DNA of 64,000 nucleotides, from contig CM037833.1 in NCBI GenBank assembly GCA_021234535.1, positions 20,829,738 through 20,893,737 of the forward strand. The letters run 5' to 3'. The notes below the pieces were generated by a model, which worked only from the letters and a program-made list of their open reading frames with translations, did no database searches and had not been told where the DNA came from. Shown here piece after piece: positions 12,581 to 25,150 of this stretch. How positions within the stretch are numbered: the stretch's first letter is position 1; each line of letters begins with the position of its first letter. The position numbers and the translations under genes were made by a program. This stretch comes from Stichopus chloronotus. Its lineage: Eukaryota; Echinodermata; Holothuroidea; Aspidochirotida; Stichopodidae.

Positions 12581-13909
12581 CAGTGTTGTAATCGAGTGAC
12601 TGAAATTCGAGTCTCGAGTGGAATCTCCCACTGGTCGAGTCAGAGTCGAGGCAGAGTCTTTCACTAGTCATATCGAGTCAAGTCCCCAACCACACTCGAG
12701 TCGAGTCACACTGTCTTTTCGAGTCGTCTCGAGTCACTTGAGAATATTGACCTACAATTGACATATAATACTAGATCAGACAAGGAAGCTATGGCCACAC
12801 TTGCTAAACATGCTTACTTGGTCTCACCTGAAAACCGTTATTGGAGCCAGAATTGTGCCTCATCCTTTCATCCAAGCCAATGTCTTAACCGAGTGCCACA
12901 CACACAAATGACTTTTCTATTAGATCACAATTGAAAATGTACCTTGTTCTCTGGACAGACTCTTATTTGGTGAGCATAACCAAATCAATCATACTTAAAC
13001 GAAATGGTTTGTTCACCCAGAAAATGACTACAGCAATGTGATCTGTGTAAAAAAAAATTTAGCTGCTCAAAGAAGTAAGACATGTATGCCATGTATGCTT
13101 GATTCTGCTTTTGTTTAATGTTTTGTTAATGTTTTTGTACTCAGTCTGTTCAAGAAAATGTGGAAAATAATCACAATAATAGCTTCAGAATAGCGCCACC
13201 ATTTACGAAACTATCACCCATGGCAAAGCTGAACAAAACGACATTCTTCCCTAAACGAGAATAGCCCGACACACTGGCATACGTAGTCCCCTGTAATTTG
13301 TAAAATTCGAAAATCTCTCCTTCCCCCGTTATCAGTAACACGAATATTTATCAAACAATACCCAAACATGTACATATATTACCCTTCTTTCACAACAAAC
13401 GGAAAATACTCATCAAGCATGAACACCCTACGCACGCAATTAGCATTGAAACACAAATGTACAGCTACTGTAAATGTAATATGAACGTAGATAAACTATT
13501 GCCTACACGCTGATTGAAAACGTAGGTGAACGAATAAAATCGACAGAGAATATAGACAAATTCTGCTTAGAACGGGTCAGGTGTTTCTAGTACCGTTTCC
13601 AATTAATAAACTGGTAGTACATTTCTTGAAATGTACACCAAACATTTTTAATATCATATCGTTTGCTGATAGTTTGGCTCTATAGTCATTGTGAAAAGAC
13701 TTGAGTCAAGTAGAGTCATCCAGTATAGTGTCTTGAGTCGAGTCGAGTCCTTTCCACATACTGACTCGAGTCGAGTGTTTTGCACTTTCTCAAACTTCTG
13801 ACTCTTGTCGAGTCTTTGACGGAAGTGACTCGAGTCCAGTAGAGTCTTCAAAAATCGTGACTCGAGTCGGACTCGAGTCGAGGCGGTCACTCGAGTCATT
13901 GCAACACTG
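12581..13909. mobile_element. hAT-like non-autonomous DNA transposon (1.33 kb)
   Basis: The left end reads CAGTGTTGTAATCGAGTGAC and the right end, read inward on the other strand, CAGTGTTGCAATGACTCGAG. The flanking 8-mers ataaaatt (12,573-12,580) and ataaaagt (13,910-13,917) differ at one base, as an aged 8-bp target duplication would. CAGTGTTG ends plus an 8-bp duplication are typical of the hAT superfamily. Both ends hold arrays of GACTCGAGTC-type words (about 12,600-12,740 and 13,690-13,900) that pair with each other as long foldback arms. The middle has no transposase reading frame that I can see. Confidence 0.8.
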
Positions 13910-15494
13910 ATAAAAGTGTATATTATTCAAATTGTATGCAGGACAAATATGGTACTGTTATGCCTGGGATTAAATTGTATAAAACTGAATAAGGCAGATG
14001 CTGATTAAATTTGCATGCATCGGAGGTGTCACACATAAGAACATCTCTGACAAAGTCTGTTTTAAACAGTCTATGGCACTGATTTAAGTAGACCACGCTG
14101 TTCACTTACTCCATAGTCAGCACAAAAAATGTTTCAAACTTCCTTCTTTTAATTTCATACAATGCACTGTGGATACCAATTATCCTTTGTGTAATATTTG
14201 AAAAGAAATATGTTGGGGGTTCTCTTCTTAATTTTACTTTTTTAAGAATGACAAATGAAAATCAGGGCTCTAAATTCCGACCCCTCTCACATTAATAGAT
14301 CATTCACAAATGTTAGTTTAATAGGCTGAATATCAGAAAAAGTGTTTGAATTTGATGATTTCAATATAGGGAGATATTATCGAGATCCTACAGATCCCAA
14401 AGAATTCTTTGTGTGGGAAACGAAACCAAATTTAAACAAAATAGAACTTAATTGTTGATATGGCCTTACAAAACTTTGTATTTGTTTCTAGGTTCATCTC
14501 TCATTAAGTGGTACCCGGTTTGATATGTCCATATAAATCTTGCTAGGTGTATCTGCCACGGTTTTCAACAATTTATTTCCGACTTATATGGCCGTATGAA
14601 GCTTGAATTGCCTGTCTGATGTTAAATTCGGCTACAGCACACCTTTACAGTGCGGTGTTATGATGACTATACCTGTTACGTCTGAAATTGTTATGACGGA
14701 TGAAAAGATTGTTACAGTCGAAGGTGGCAAAAGATTTTCAAATCTTTGCACTTTTGAAAGTTCGTTTTTAGTTCTTTGCATGTATTGGGTCTGTGTCAGA
14801 CGTCGATTAATGAAAAGAACCATTTTCCTTCCCGAGTCTGAAAAAATCATCGGCTTCAGTTATTTTTCCCTGACGTAATTCTCGTGAATATATGTCTATG
14901 TTGTGTACAATGATTCCTCTCTTCTCTGAGATTTATTCACAAAACGCCAACAAACGCAACCGACTTACACCGAAAGAGATCTGTGACACAAGAACTGAAG
15001 CTTAACCATTCTACCAGTCATTGTAGACAAATTGGCCTAAGGATGAATCCTAAATATTACATCTATTGCCTAGTTATTGACGTATATTTAGTGAGAATAG
15101 TTTTTTATCAATGGGTAACATTATCAAAACAGAGAGTTTCAATATTTGAAGTGATTTGGCTACTGGCAGGTGTGTTAGGTGATAGCGTAACAACCGACAT
15201 GATGTGCTAACAGTTAAATATTCCAAAATTAGATCTAACCTAGACATAATGTCATGGGTAAAGTAGCTATGTTAACTTTTAACCCAGATACTATAACGTT
15301 AGTAATCAGAGACGTATTGTAAACTGAGGATTAAAAAAAACTGCCACATTTTCAAAGAATAAATAGTTTACCTTTGACTTTTAGGCAAATTAACATATGG
15401 AATATGAAAGTGAACAGTATCATCATACGCTAGAGACTATAATGTTACCACTGTATACAATACTATTAAACTTTGTACTCTGTTGTTTCTGCAG

Positions 15495-15592
15495 TATACT
15501 GGCGTCCTTACGGTTCTGGTAAAAGAGGGTATCGACTGAATTATCATTCCGGGCTCTGGACGACTCATATGGAATTTGCTTCACTCTTCCCA
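15495..15592 (+). CDS. NLR C-terminal cassette exon C2
   Basis: A 98-bp exon with acceptor tgtttctgcag and donor gtaatg, phase 1 in and phase 0 out like C1. The G from B2 plus TA gives Val, then YWRPYGSGKRGYRLNY, HSGLW and an extra tail ending ASLFP. The LN..SGLW part matches LDL.ATGKW of C1. The paralogous exon at 45,374-45,471 has the same length and ends ASLFP too, but carries an in-frame TAA. Confidence 0.74.
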
Positions 15593-17050
15593 GTAATGTC
15601 TCTCATTTTTTCCTCTGTAGTACTAGAGTTAATGCGTAACAAACATTCTGGTTCATATATTGAGTAAATTGTAATCATAGCACTGTCAGAATTTCCGAAG
15701 TATGCTTGTCATTCACTTAGAGTGACATGGAACCAGTACACGAGATTCTAAGACACTTCAAATGGTCACTTTATTTACCGCCATTCCCGTTATCTAATAG
15801 CAGTGGTTAATGGGATACGGGCTGCTGAAAGTAGACTTTCGTACGATACTGTCACATATAGAGATGCCCACAGTGGGATTTTGTACATTTTCCTGTGCCT
15901 TTGATGACATAGTTATCGTGAGACGATGAACCTATTCAACTGATACGCATGCTCTTTATAATGTATTTTCATTACATAAAATTGGACCAGTGCAAAAATA
16001 AAACCCATAATAGCTTTATGTGGATCACATTGACTGCATCACTGTCAGTGCACTCGTACAGCTCTTGCGACGAAAAATGTATTCCTTGTTAGTCTGAGCA
16101 CTTTAAGGGGACATAGGGAATGACACGATCAGTCTGTTAGGTTGGGGTGGTCGCACGAGTCAATCTATGGATAAAGACTGTTGTTTAGCTAAAAGACTAA
16201 GAGAAAATTATGCTGGCAATTTGGTGAACCAAATCCTTATTTAATGAGAACAACAGTAAGTGGCACAATTGATCAAATTTTGAAAAATTGAAGAAGCGTG
16301 CCCCCTGCTACCTCTCTCGATCAAAGACAAGTTTGGCTTGGTGGTTAGCGTTTCCGTCTTGTAATCTACCCTTATATCAACTTCATTGAACACGAACTTA
16401 TAGTGTGATGTTAAAATGGATCTTGAAACGACAGAAATTTTATATTTGCTTCAATATTACATGAATATATTTTAATACTAAGTTCACTGGAATGGACGTC
16501 GATGAGTGTACATCCCGTGGGTATGTTTAGGTTTCCATAGGGACCATTCACTCCTGCCTCTATACCCTTTGAACTACCATTACAAGAGGAGGTGAAGAAC
16601 ATGAATGCCAAGTGTTCATCCACGATCAACATGATGAAAGGTCCTCACCGAGTCTTCTGAATGCTTAAAATTGTGATTTTAAATAAGAGACACGTACAGG
16701 ATCGGAAAGTCGAGAACTTCCAGAAAGCATTACTGCATTACAGTAGATGTCTGGTAACATACCGGTGCTTAGAAAAAATTCAAGCAATGAACAACAGATA
16801 TAGTAAGCCAAAAAAAAAGGATGCTGTGTGATTGATTTCTACAAAGGTAAGTTGCGTGTGATTTTGCATGTAAGCGTCTTACTTTTACATTGTTCTTTTT
16901 CTTTCTATGAAAAGTAAAGTTTGTTTTAGTGACAATATATATACAAACTTCCTACGTGATTTATTTGAATCAGTCGATAAAGGAAGTAACTGTTATATTT
17001 TTGTATCTATTTGCAAATATATGATCACGGGTGTCATATCTGATTTTCAG

Positions 17051-17098
17051 ACAAAAAAGCTTTTCGAAGAACTTACTGATGAAGAGTACGATGAGGAG
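17051..17098 (+). CDS. Short acidic tail exon D2 of NLR locus 1
   Basis: A 48-bp, 16-codon exon, phase 0 at both ends (acceptor ctgattttcag, donor gtgaga), coding TKKLFEELTDEEYDEE. A 48-bp exon in the matching position of the paralogue (48,041-48,088) has the same phases and coding capacity, which supports it as a real exon. Confidence 0.55.
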
Positions 17099-18578
17099 GT
17101 GAGATGTTGCATAATACTGTAATATTACTTGTTGTTAAACAATTTTACGATTGTTCACAAGTAGACGGGCTGTTGAATTTTTCTAAATTTGTTGAGGCCC
17201 ATACGATATAGTAGCCAGTATTTTGTACACTGATATCTTCTGTGGTCTACAATTAGTTGTGTTGCCTCTGTTATTTACATCAAACCGCTGAAGAACAGAC
17301 TCTCCGTTACATTATGGAAGTAAATAAGACAATGTCTATTTTGTTTCCGAACCACAGAATGTACCCCTGAGAAGTATTTAATATATGTATCTCATAACGT
17401 TTAATTTAAGTACGAAATTCCCAAATTAAATGCCAGTTGGTATTACCTCACTTTATCTAAAGATATAACACGTGTTTTCTAAATTGGTTACAATCACTCA
17501 CTGGCGTAATGTAATTTATGTCTATATCACTGTTTTTAGGATTTGTCAATAAAACAACCTTATTTGCATACATGCATCATCATGACAGCAATAAGCAAAT
17601 AGCAAAGTAATGGTAAATAGTAATACATACCAGTTGGGTTTGAGTTAAAACAAGAATCGTAATGAATTATGCAACCTCTCCCACTTTTTCTGTGAGAACT
17701 CTGGAAATACTGTGTGGATGAACATATAGAAAAACTAACCTCTATTTTTTTCCGGGTGGTGAGAGGCAATGATTGTCTTGTATTTGTGACTTATCAGCGA
17801 CATTACTATCTACGCGGAGCCCCAGCAATAGTTAGTGCGAAGCGTAGAAGAACATGTTGGCTTTTCAAAACCTCCAGATGGAAGGGAACTGTCCTTCCCG
17901 AGTGTACTTGAGCTGCATGAATCCAACCTTAACATAGGATCTTATGTCTGTAAAAATATTTTATAGAAAAATGGTAATAATTTGGAATTTTGGGGGGGGG
18001 GGTTGGGAGGGGTCTGATTGTAATTTCGTGTACTCGGATTACTTTTTTGATACATTTATTGTTCAAAATACCCTTCATGTTATGTAACAAATATTGTCAA
18101 AATAAGAGAAAAATAAAAATCAATCAAAAGGTCAACAGGAAAACTTTAATCTTACAAAGCTCCAACTTATCAATCAAGTTGTAGTCCTTTACATGCGAAG
18201 TTACTTATTCTATGCATTCTTTGAAAGTAGGGTTACTTATTGAGTGATAAAGAGAAAAAAATACGCAAAGAGCAATTTTTTACACAGAAATACACAAATA
18301 CTGAAAAATAGAATACACAGAAGGAGTTACAGATGAGAAGATGTTAGTATACTCTTTTCAATAAATGTGAATGCTATTAGCGTGTAATTTCGAGTGCTGA
18401 ATTGAGCAATTATAGTAAAATGTTTGTAAGGAAATTCTACTTATACGAACCTATTATGTGAGGTTCAAAGGGGCAAAACCGTCATTCCGTACGATTCTTT
18501 TAATAGTCACTTTTTTTAAGGAGGCGTTCAAAAGGACATCTCACCATCCTTCATAATTTCATTCTTCTCTTTCCAAAG
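17099..18578 (+). other. Intron in the 3' part of NLR locus 1
   Basis: No exon recognised. It contains a short G homopolymer at 17,992-18,002. Open frames at 17,560-17,911 on both strands and 17,990-18,184 lack support. Confidence 0.5.
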
Positions 18579-18604
18579 GTCAGAGCTTTCAGGAGACACT
18601 ACAG
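18579..18604 (+). CDS. Candidate 26-nt microexon of NLR locus 1
   Basis: A 26-bp stretch between acceptor tctctttccaaag and donor gtagag that reads VRAFRRHY plus two bases. The paralogue has a 26-bp stretch between acceptor ttctgtccatcag and donor gtaaag at 48,606-48,631, reading VNTFRTFW plus two bases. Equal length, equal phase and similar residues in both loci are the support. On its own the signal would be too short to call. Confidence 0.42.
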
Positions 18605-18943
18605 GTAGAGTAGGCGAGCATTATCAGTTTTAAACTTAATGATCGTATGTCAAATATTATTTAACTAGGTTTTTTCTCTGTAGCTATTCTCTCATTGTGG
18701 TTAACACTGACTGTCAGGAGTAAGTTGTATTCTTTCTCCATATAAGACTTAAATCTACATATCTCCGAGTTCTAATAGTGACAGAACAATAGAATCACAT
18801 AGTCACTGATCAGAGTTATCAAATACAGAGAAAACGTATATTTAAACTGTAATAACTGGAAGTTTCATGTTTTATTGTTGAAGACTGTGACATTTTTTAA
18901 TTTCCTTTACAACGATGTATATTGTCAATCATTTTGTCTTCAG

Positions 18944-18986
18944 AAACACCGCGTGGCAGCAACAGAAATTTTACCCACAACAATAA
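18944..18986 (+). CDS. Candidate terminal exon of NLR locus 1
   Basis: Acceptor ttttgtcttcag. Joined to the microexon (phase 2), it completes an Arg codon and reads NTAWQQQKFYPQQ, then TAA at 18,984-18,986. If D2 splices here directly (phase 0), it reads KHRVAATEILP... to a TAG at 19,031-19,033. An AATAAA hexamer overlaps the first stop. Confidence 0.4.
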
Positions 18987-18987
18987 A
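18982..18987 (+). promoter_or_regulatory. Possible polyadenylation signal AATAAA, NLR locus 1
   Basis: AATAAA overlaps the TAA stop of the proposed terminal exon. It is consistent with transcript cleavage a few tens of bases downstream, but would leave a very short 3' UTR. Confidence 0.3.
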
Positions 18988-19033
18988 GGGCGACTCTTAC
19001 AACCATTATGCTATATTTTATTTTGCATTGTAG

Positions 19034-21890
19034 TCACTGAGCTTTGTGACAACGTAAGGGTTTGTAAGTCACGTAATGAAAGTCCCACATAGATCATAGA
19101 GGACATTACTTCAGTAGAATCTTCTTCTGAATCTGAATACTATGGCTTCAGGTAGGAAATCATTTTGATCGTACGAGACTCATACCGTACAGTGTCAAGA
19201 TTACAAGGCATCGTAATTGTTGTACTGTGGTCTTTGGGTATCAGGTGTAACGACTGAAGAACGTGTAACAAATAGTTTTACGTTGTAAACACTAGACGTT
19301 CATATATCAACTCAATTTGGGTAACTAGTAGGGGTATCAATATACTTCAAATACATACGTACACTTTACTTAACTTGACATTGAATGTTACAAAAGTTGT
19401 TGCACGATAGGAGTGTATTAAAGGCCCATGAGGATTGTACGAAACAGATAATATGACAATACTAATAAGGCCGATAAACAATCGAAAGTCAAGAATTTGA
19501 AGATACTTTTGTTCATCTTTTGTAAGGAATAGAAATCGGTAAATACTTAATACAAGAACATATCTGATTAGCGTCGTCATCATTTCATCTTGATATTTTA
19601 AGGAAAAAAACATTCAAGAAATATAAATTTCTGTAGGATTTATCGAGTTGAAAAATAATGTAATTGTCAATTCTTACAGAATGTAAATGTCAAATTTCAT
19701 TGGATTACTAGCATACATGATTTTACATGGGCAACAGTTCAGACGGTAACATTTGGTTAATCGGTCCTCTGTTTCTACTTTATGAGATCAGTTTGTGACA
19801 AAGAAAATCTAAACTATCAATGAATAAGTTAACACGAAAAATGTGCTCTCTACTGGGTACATATTAAATCCAACTGTATTTGATAAAAACAGAGAACAAA
19901 ACTTTGTTATTGAAAATCCCGTAGTTTTCCAGTATTTTAAATTAAGACAGAAATGCCAGAAATTAAATTAAATTGGAAAGTGTCCAAACTAATTGAACAT
20001 TTAGCAGTATATGTATTTCCAGGAAAATCTTCAGGCAGGTAAAATATTAACCTCGAATAAATGAGGACCAGTAAACAGTAAAAGCCCCTCTGTGTCAGTG
20101 ACATGTCACACAGCCAGGTTTTCAATCAAACAAACTAAAGCACTTTGATGGGTTGTAACTGTTGGGTTTTTGGGCGGTTCTAAAAATGTTACCCCTCCTG
20201 TAAGTGTTTCCCTTTTTCCTCTCCGGAAGGATTTGTTTTTCTCTTCTTGACCTTAATATACTATATTTTCTTCTTCCTGAAGCTGTAGAGGAAAGAGAAT
20301 ATTGGTTAAGGATACATCAGTGCACATTGGATTCGCACTTAAGTCATGATGGTAACACTTACTTAATATTAAGAGAGTACCCTCACCCACTGTGTCATTA
20401 GTGCACATGGAATATTGGGTTGTTCAAATTATTACAACCATCCTTGTGGCAATTGTATCTGCCGAGTCGTCAAACCTGTATTATGGTTTTATAACACTGT
20501 TTGGGTAAGCAACCATTAACGGTAAGAACTGATCAACGGCCATCTACCATTAACGTTAAGAAATGATCATGCCACGGTGATTGGGTGCAGTGATAAGAGT
20601 TAAGATCATATTTACTTTTACATTATCAGTAACCTTCTTCCTTAATGAAGTGATACTTTTAATCGTAATATTAGTGAAATTGTAGGATAACTTGAAAACA
20701 ATGTGTTTCATAATCATTTTGAGTACTTTAGATTTATAATTCTGTAATCTCGTAGATTAATGGGCAAAACTGCTATTGTGTTCAAACTGTGATTCATCGA
20801 GTTAAAATTTTGGAATGTGAAAATCAGCTTATTATCAACTGACTAGTTTCTGATCACTGACTTATCCACAAACTTCTATATTCTAGTCAGACAAATCTGT
20901 CAGAAGAGGCACCATCATGACTAGTTTAAGTCTTCTGTGATCGCGCCTGAAATGTCTTCTCTGCATATCAGTATTCAGACCATTATGATGTTTCTTTTAT
21001 ATATTTTTCTATTGTAAAGGGGTGGTGGACGACGTTACCAATGACTGACGTGTGTCCAAGGATACTGTTAATAATCATTGGACGGTTGGGCAATGTTTAA
21101 TAAGAAGGCTGTAGTTGTACAATGTTTTGAGCAGCAAAAATGGTTTCTATCACTTTTGATAATCGTCACTTTTGTCATTTATTGTAGTTTGAAAAATTAT
21201 TGTGAGAGGAGAGAAACAAGAAATTAACAAGAAATTTGAAACGAAAATAATGTTTGTTTCTTTCTTTGAATTATTTCATTTTCACTAGCTTGTAACTGAT
21301 TCGTTGCATTTTCTTTAGTACGTAGGATCCGTATTTGACACTCATATGCAAATACGCATAGTGGATTCGGACCTCAATCAACTGCCCTTATCACTTGACA
21401 CATCAAGCTTTATTTTAGTAGGTGTTATAAACGCAAAGCAAAGATGGACATATACCTGGCTCAAAGAAACATTTTTATTGTAAAAAATAATAAACATATT
21501 TCGAAAAGTTCAGTCTCTGCATCAAAGTCCTCAAATCCTAGCTAGTGGAAAAACACCCGCATACACTGTAATGAAATGTCGATTCAAACTACAAGACATT
21601 AACATTCAAACCATTTCCCGTGACAATTGTCAAGGGACGCTTAAGTCCCCAAACACCAAAAGAGATGTAAAAAGCAAGAAATAAAATGAAATCCATTTCG
21701 GTGTGTGGTTATTAACATTTCGTATTGTCACCTCAAATGTACAAAATGATCACCAACCAAAAACAAAACAATATCCGTTTGGAAAGGAGCAAAATTATAT
21801 ATTAACACACTAGGCTATTTATCGACGAGACCTTAAGACATTAAACCATATTTCTGTAGCTAGGTATAAATAAAGACCTGAAATAACCAG
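19034..21890. other. Intergenic DNA after NLR locus 1; nothing recognised
   Basis: AT-rich sequence without domains or convincing exon signals on either strand. The short open frames near 19.35-19.6, 19.9-20.1 and 20.2-20.4 kb have no conserved counterpart in the paralogous region. Confidence 0.5.
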
Positions 21891-21899
21891 TCACAAGAC

Positions 21900-24800
21900 G
21901 TCTTCTGTATATGCGAATGATAACCGCTACTTATTTTATGAGGAACGCACCATATATTTAATAATGCCGTTAGATATGGACACAAGGGAGTCCGCTGTCG
22001 AAGATGAGAATTGTACTCGTACATATGTACATTAACTTCAATTTTGGTCTTAATTTTCTTTACTGTTCATCATCCATGAAAATATTTCATTTGCTATTTT
22101 TAACCATGAAATTGGGTTTCTGCCATAAAAAATTTGGAGGTTAAAATAGAACCCTACGAGAAGCATGTTTGCATTAATTCAACTTTATAAATTTCCTGCG
22201 GTTCTGTCAAAATTTCAGGATGCTTCATTTGTGTAGGTCGGCATACATTTTATCTCAGGAACTTCAGATTATACATGACTAGTTATTAACTGGCTATCAA
22301 TCTTGGACTTGCTACACCCTTGGACAACGCTCGTTGGAACAGCCTGCTTCAATGCATTTTGTAACAACTGACCAACATGTGAGAACTTGGTCCAGAATGT
22401 CACAACTTTGGCCATCATTTTACAACTTTCAAACTTTGTCCCAAATGTAGCAGTATTCTCCCCAAAATGTAACAACGTGAACAGTAATATCAGGCAATGT
22501 TGAAATGTCAAAGACAGGCGTCACATTTCTTTAAAGTGCCATAACTTAATCAAAGAAGGTCACATCGCACTGTTAGTAGGACCAATTACTTTCGCATGAC
22601 ATACTCGACACTTGAAAATCAAAATAGCTTCCTCAACGCAAGTATATATAAAAAAAAAATCAAACTAATATTGGTTCATGAACTGTTTTGGTGTGTTGAT
22701 ATCAATTTTTAGGAGCTTCAACCGACCACGATAGTCCCCCGCAACATAGCGGCCCCAAGTGCCGGTGACACACGTGTATCACATAACGAAGTGTTGGTAG
22801 AACCGTGAGTCTACGACAAAGACGTTAGCGCAGAAAAAAATCGGTCTTGTTTCACCTCAGGTGACGGAAGGAGAAATTAACGATCTCATAGGCCCGTTTT
22901 GTTTCTTCGAGTGACACATATTGTCCAACCACCCATTCTACCTGGTCTCTATAAATTATTTATGCCAACTGGATCTTAAATGATGGTCCAATTGGTAGAG
23001 CCTCTGTGCCAACCGAGGTATCCTACACAATCATATTTTTTTCAACACCGTCTAATATAAATGTAATGTTGGACCTGTGTTGTAGATGGAAATATTAAAA
23101 GCTATTGTAGCAATACTGAAAAGTCTTGAGATACACTCATTTAGAGTTACATTAGTTAACTTTACACCCTGCCAATAAAACTGACTTTATAACGGAAAGA
23201 ATATCACAGACTATCAGTGAGGTAAGGGTGATATATTAATCTTAATAGTTTAATCTAACTAATCACTTATTTACAGACGATATAACTGTTCCGATGGTAC
23301 TTGTTTCCGAAAGTTTCAACGAGTTGGTGCTCCTAGATATCGTATATTACCGCTCTCTCTTAGATTCTGGACGAAATGACCGTAGAGATAGATTAAGCAA
23401 TAAGTGAATCAAATTGATTATATTGAGCGTTCTATCTCTGTTCAACATAAAAGATTTCTGATATACTTAGCAGAACTACTACCATCGCAATGCTGCATCC
23501 TTGGAGAAACAGCGTAAAGTTAAAAATACTATCCCTCTTAAGCGTCGAAACATTGGGAAGTAGTTTTTCCCATTAATAACTGGTTTACCTCAAAGCATCA
23601 AACGGTTACATTTACTTCCGTTTCCAAGGAGATGTACTTAGATATCACAATTAAGAAAAATTCTCTTGCGGTACGCGCACTGTACATGGCAAATAATGAA
23701 GGCAGAGTTGTTTTGCCACACTAATGGTTCTTATAGAGGAATGCAGAGCAAAGAAAGAACGGCCTCTATCACGTTCAGTTTCGATTTGTTCAGGATGTGA
23801 GTAGTAAACCTGATGTCATTCTGGTTTATCTATGGTAATTACAACTATGTGTTTGCTAATACTAAAAAATCATAATGGAAAAGACGAGAGTGCTGTGAGA
23901 GAAAAGTTCTTCTATGAACGATTCCATTGTTGACACGTGAGAAGGGACTTGATGATTTACGTACCTACGCTATTTTAAGTTTACGCTCTTGCCGTTTTAC
24001 TTTACCAGAGTAAAATTCATTGTTCCCTCAAGTGCAATTGATCCTCATATTTTATCTCCCTCACTCGTCAATATATTATCATAAAACAACATAACCACTC
24101 GATGTTTTATCTTCTGATTGCTTAAGAGTTAGGTTAGTGACAACAATCTCGGGCCCTGTTTACTTCAGGAAACTTTAAGAGAAGCTTGCACACAAGGATA
24201 TAAATATTCACTTGGAAATATAAAGAAGATTATGGTGCTTTTACGACAGATCGCTAGGACAGATTAAAGTACAGGGGAACTTACCCCATTGTATAATATC
24301 ATCTATTTTTATTGATGACAACAATATTGTAGAAAAGGAGACATGCAATGAATGATGTTTTCAAAAGATTAAATCATATCATTTACATTAAAATGCTATT
24401 GATAATAAATCCTAAAATCCAGCCGTCTATGTTGCAATTTCTTTTTCTAGACTTTTATGCTAGTTTGTTTTACAAGTACTTGATTTCCAAGTACAAAATG
24501 TGTACCTCACATTACCTGAACGAAATTTGCATCGCGAACCTGGCTTCCGATAATTACTGAAAAGGCTCTTCTTTGGAAGGTGAGCCCTATTCTCGACGTG
24601 ACGCCACAGCTAGCTTCCGTTACTTACCTATCCATGATCCACAAAGGTAGTTTTTCTTCAATAGATTGTCTCATAACCACTTATCTGTTGTTATCTCATC
24701 TCTCTGCATGTGATGTATGAGGGTATGTCTAGTCCGAACCTTAACCTCCACCCTTTCTTTGTCGATTACTTGAAATGATATGGTCAAATTTCACCTATAT

Positions 24801-25150
24801 ATAAATAATTGTATCTTCAAATCCTCATAGAGCTCACTATCACTGGAGCATAAAGTTGAATTTGCTTTTCCCTACTGATATAAATTTGCGTCTACTATCA
24901 GAAACTACGAGCAAAGTTTTCTAGTGCATGCGAATCGACAAAAAGTATTACAAAAATGCGTCACGGCTTCCTTCTAAGCGTTAAGAAGGATGAACTTCAT
25001 TCTTGGTCTGTGGGTGCCACAGTAAAATGGGTTTCTCCAGAACTGTTTACGCGTTACATGAAATGTTGCCGTTACTCTAGCAATAAAACAACGTATGGCA
25101 GTTTTTGGTAGTGTTAGGTATATTTCTGTTTTTCCATGCAATGTACATTA
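21900..25150. repeat. Duplicated intergenic block, copy 1 (matches 50.6-53.2 kb and partly 56.5-59 kb)
   Basis: Stretches are clearly alignable to 50,640-53,200. Examples are aaattgggtttctgccataaaa (22,109 against 50,863), an atggaaatRttaaaa segment after an AG (23,086 against 52,200) and ttaccccattgtataata (24,281 against 52,922). The last lies in a long matching run that continues through ctatttttattgatgacaac. Order and orientation are kept. Indels are frequent, so any open frame differs between copies. The unit lies downstream of each NLR locus. Confidence 0.75.

Larger units (their letters stand above)
12212..15494 (+). other. Intron between B2 and C2, carrying a hAT-like insertion
   Basis: A 3.3-kb intron. 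About 1.3 kb of it is the hAT-like element at 12,581-13,909. The rest holds CATATAAAATT-type repeated words near 12,345-12,580 and otherwise AT-rich sequence without recognisable exons. Confidence 0.6.
2128..18986 (+). other. NLR (NOD-like receptor) gene, locus 1: NACHT plus two LRR-like cassettes, 3' part
   Basis: Gene model joining exons 2128-3635, 5243-5445, 6023-6099, 6304-6362, 6795-6914, 9616-9821, 12138-12211, 15495-15592, 17051-17098, 18579-18604 and 18944-18986. Every junction keeps the frame: the NACHT exon and both D exons end in phase 0, A exons end in phase 2, B exons end in phase 1. NACHT NLRs are cytosolic STAND-class ATPase switches that act as innate immune sensors; the repeated C-terminal module is likely the ligand-sensing part (family knowledge plus inference). 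The model is 5'-incomplete. It is supported by a paralogue with the same exons in the same order at 35-49 kb. The first five exons and A2 are well supported; the last three short exons are tentative. An alternative ending is the stop-containing exon at 7131-7298. Confidence 0.8.

Noticed and set aside
16330..16365. tRNA-like stretch (ttggtggttagcgtttccgt)
   Set aside because: A D-arm-like word only; no B box or closing stem. At most an old SINE fragment.
22985..23035. tRNA-like stretch (caattggtagagcctctgtgcc)
   Set aside because: It resembles a tRNA D-arm, but I find no acceptor-stem pairing and no GGTTCRA box at the right distance.
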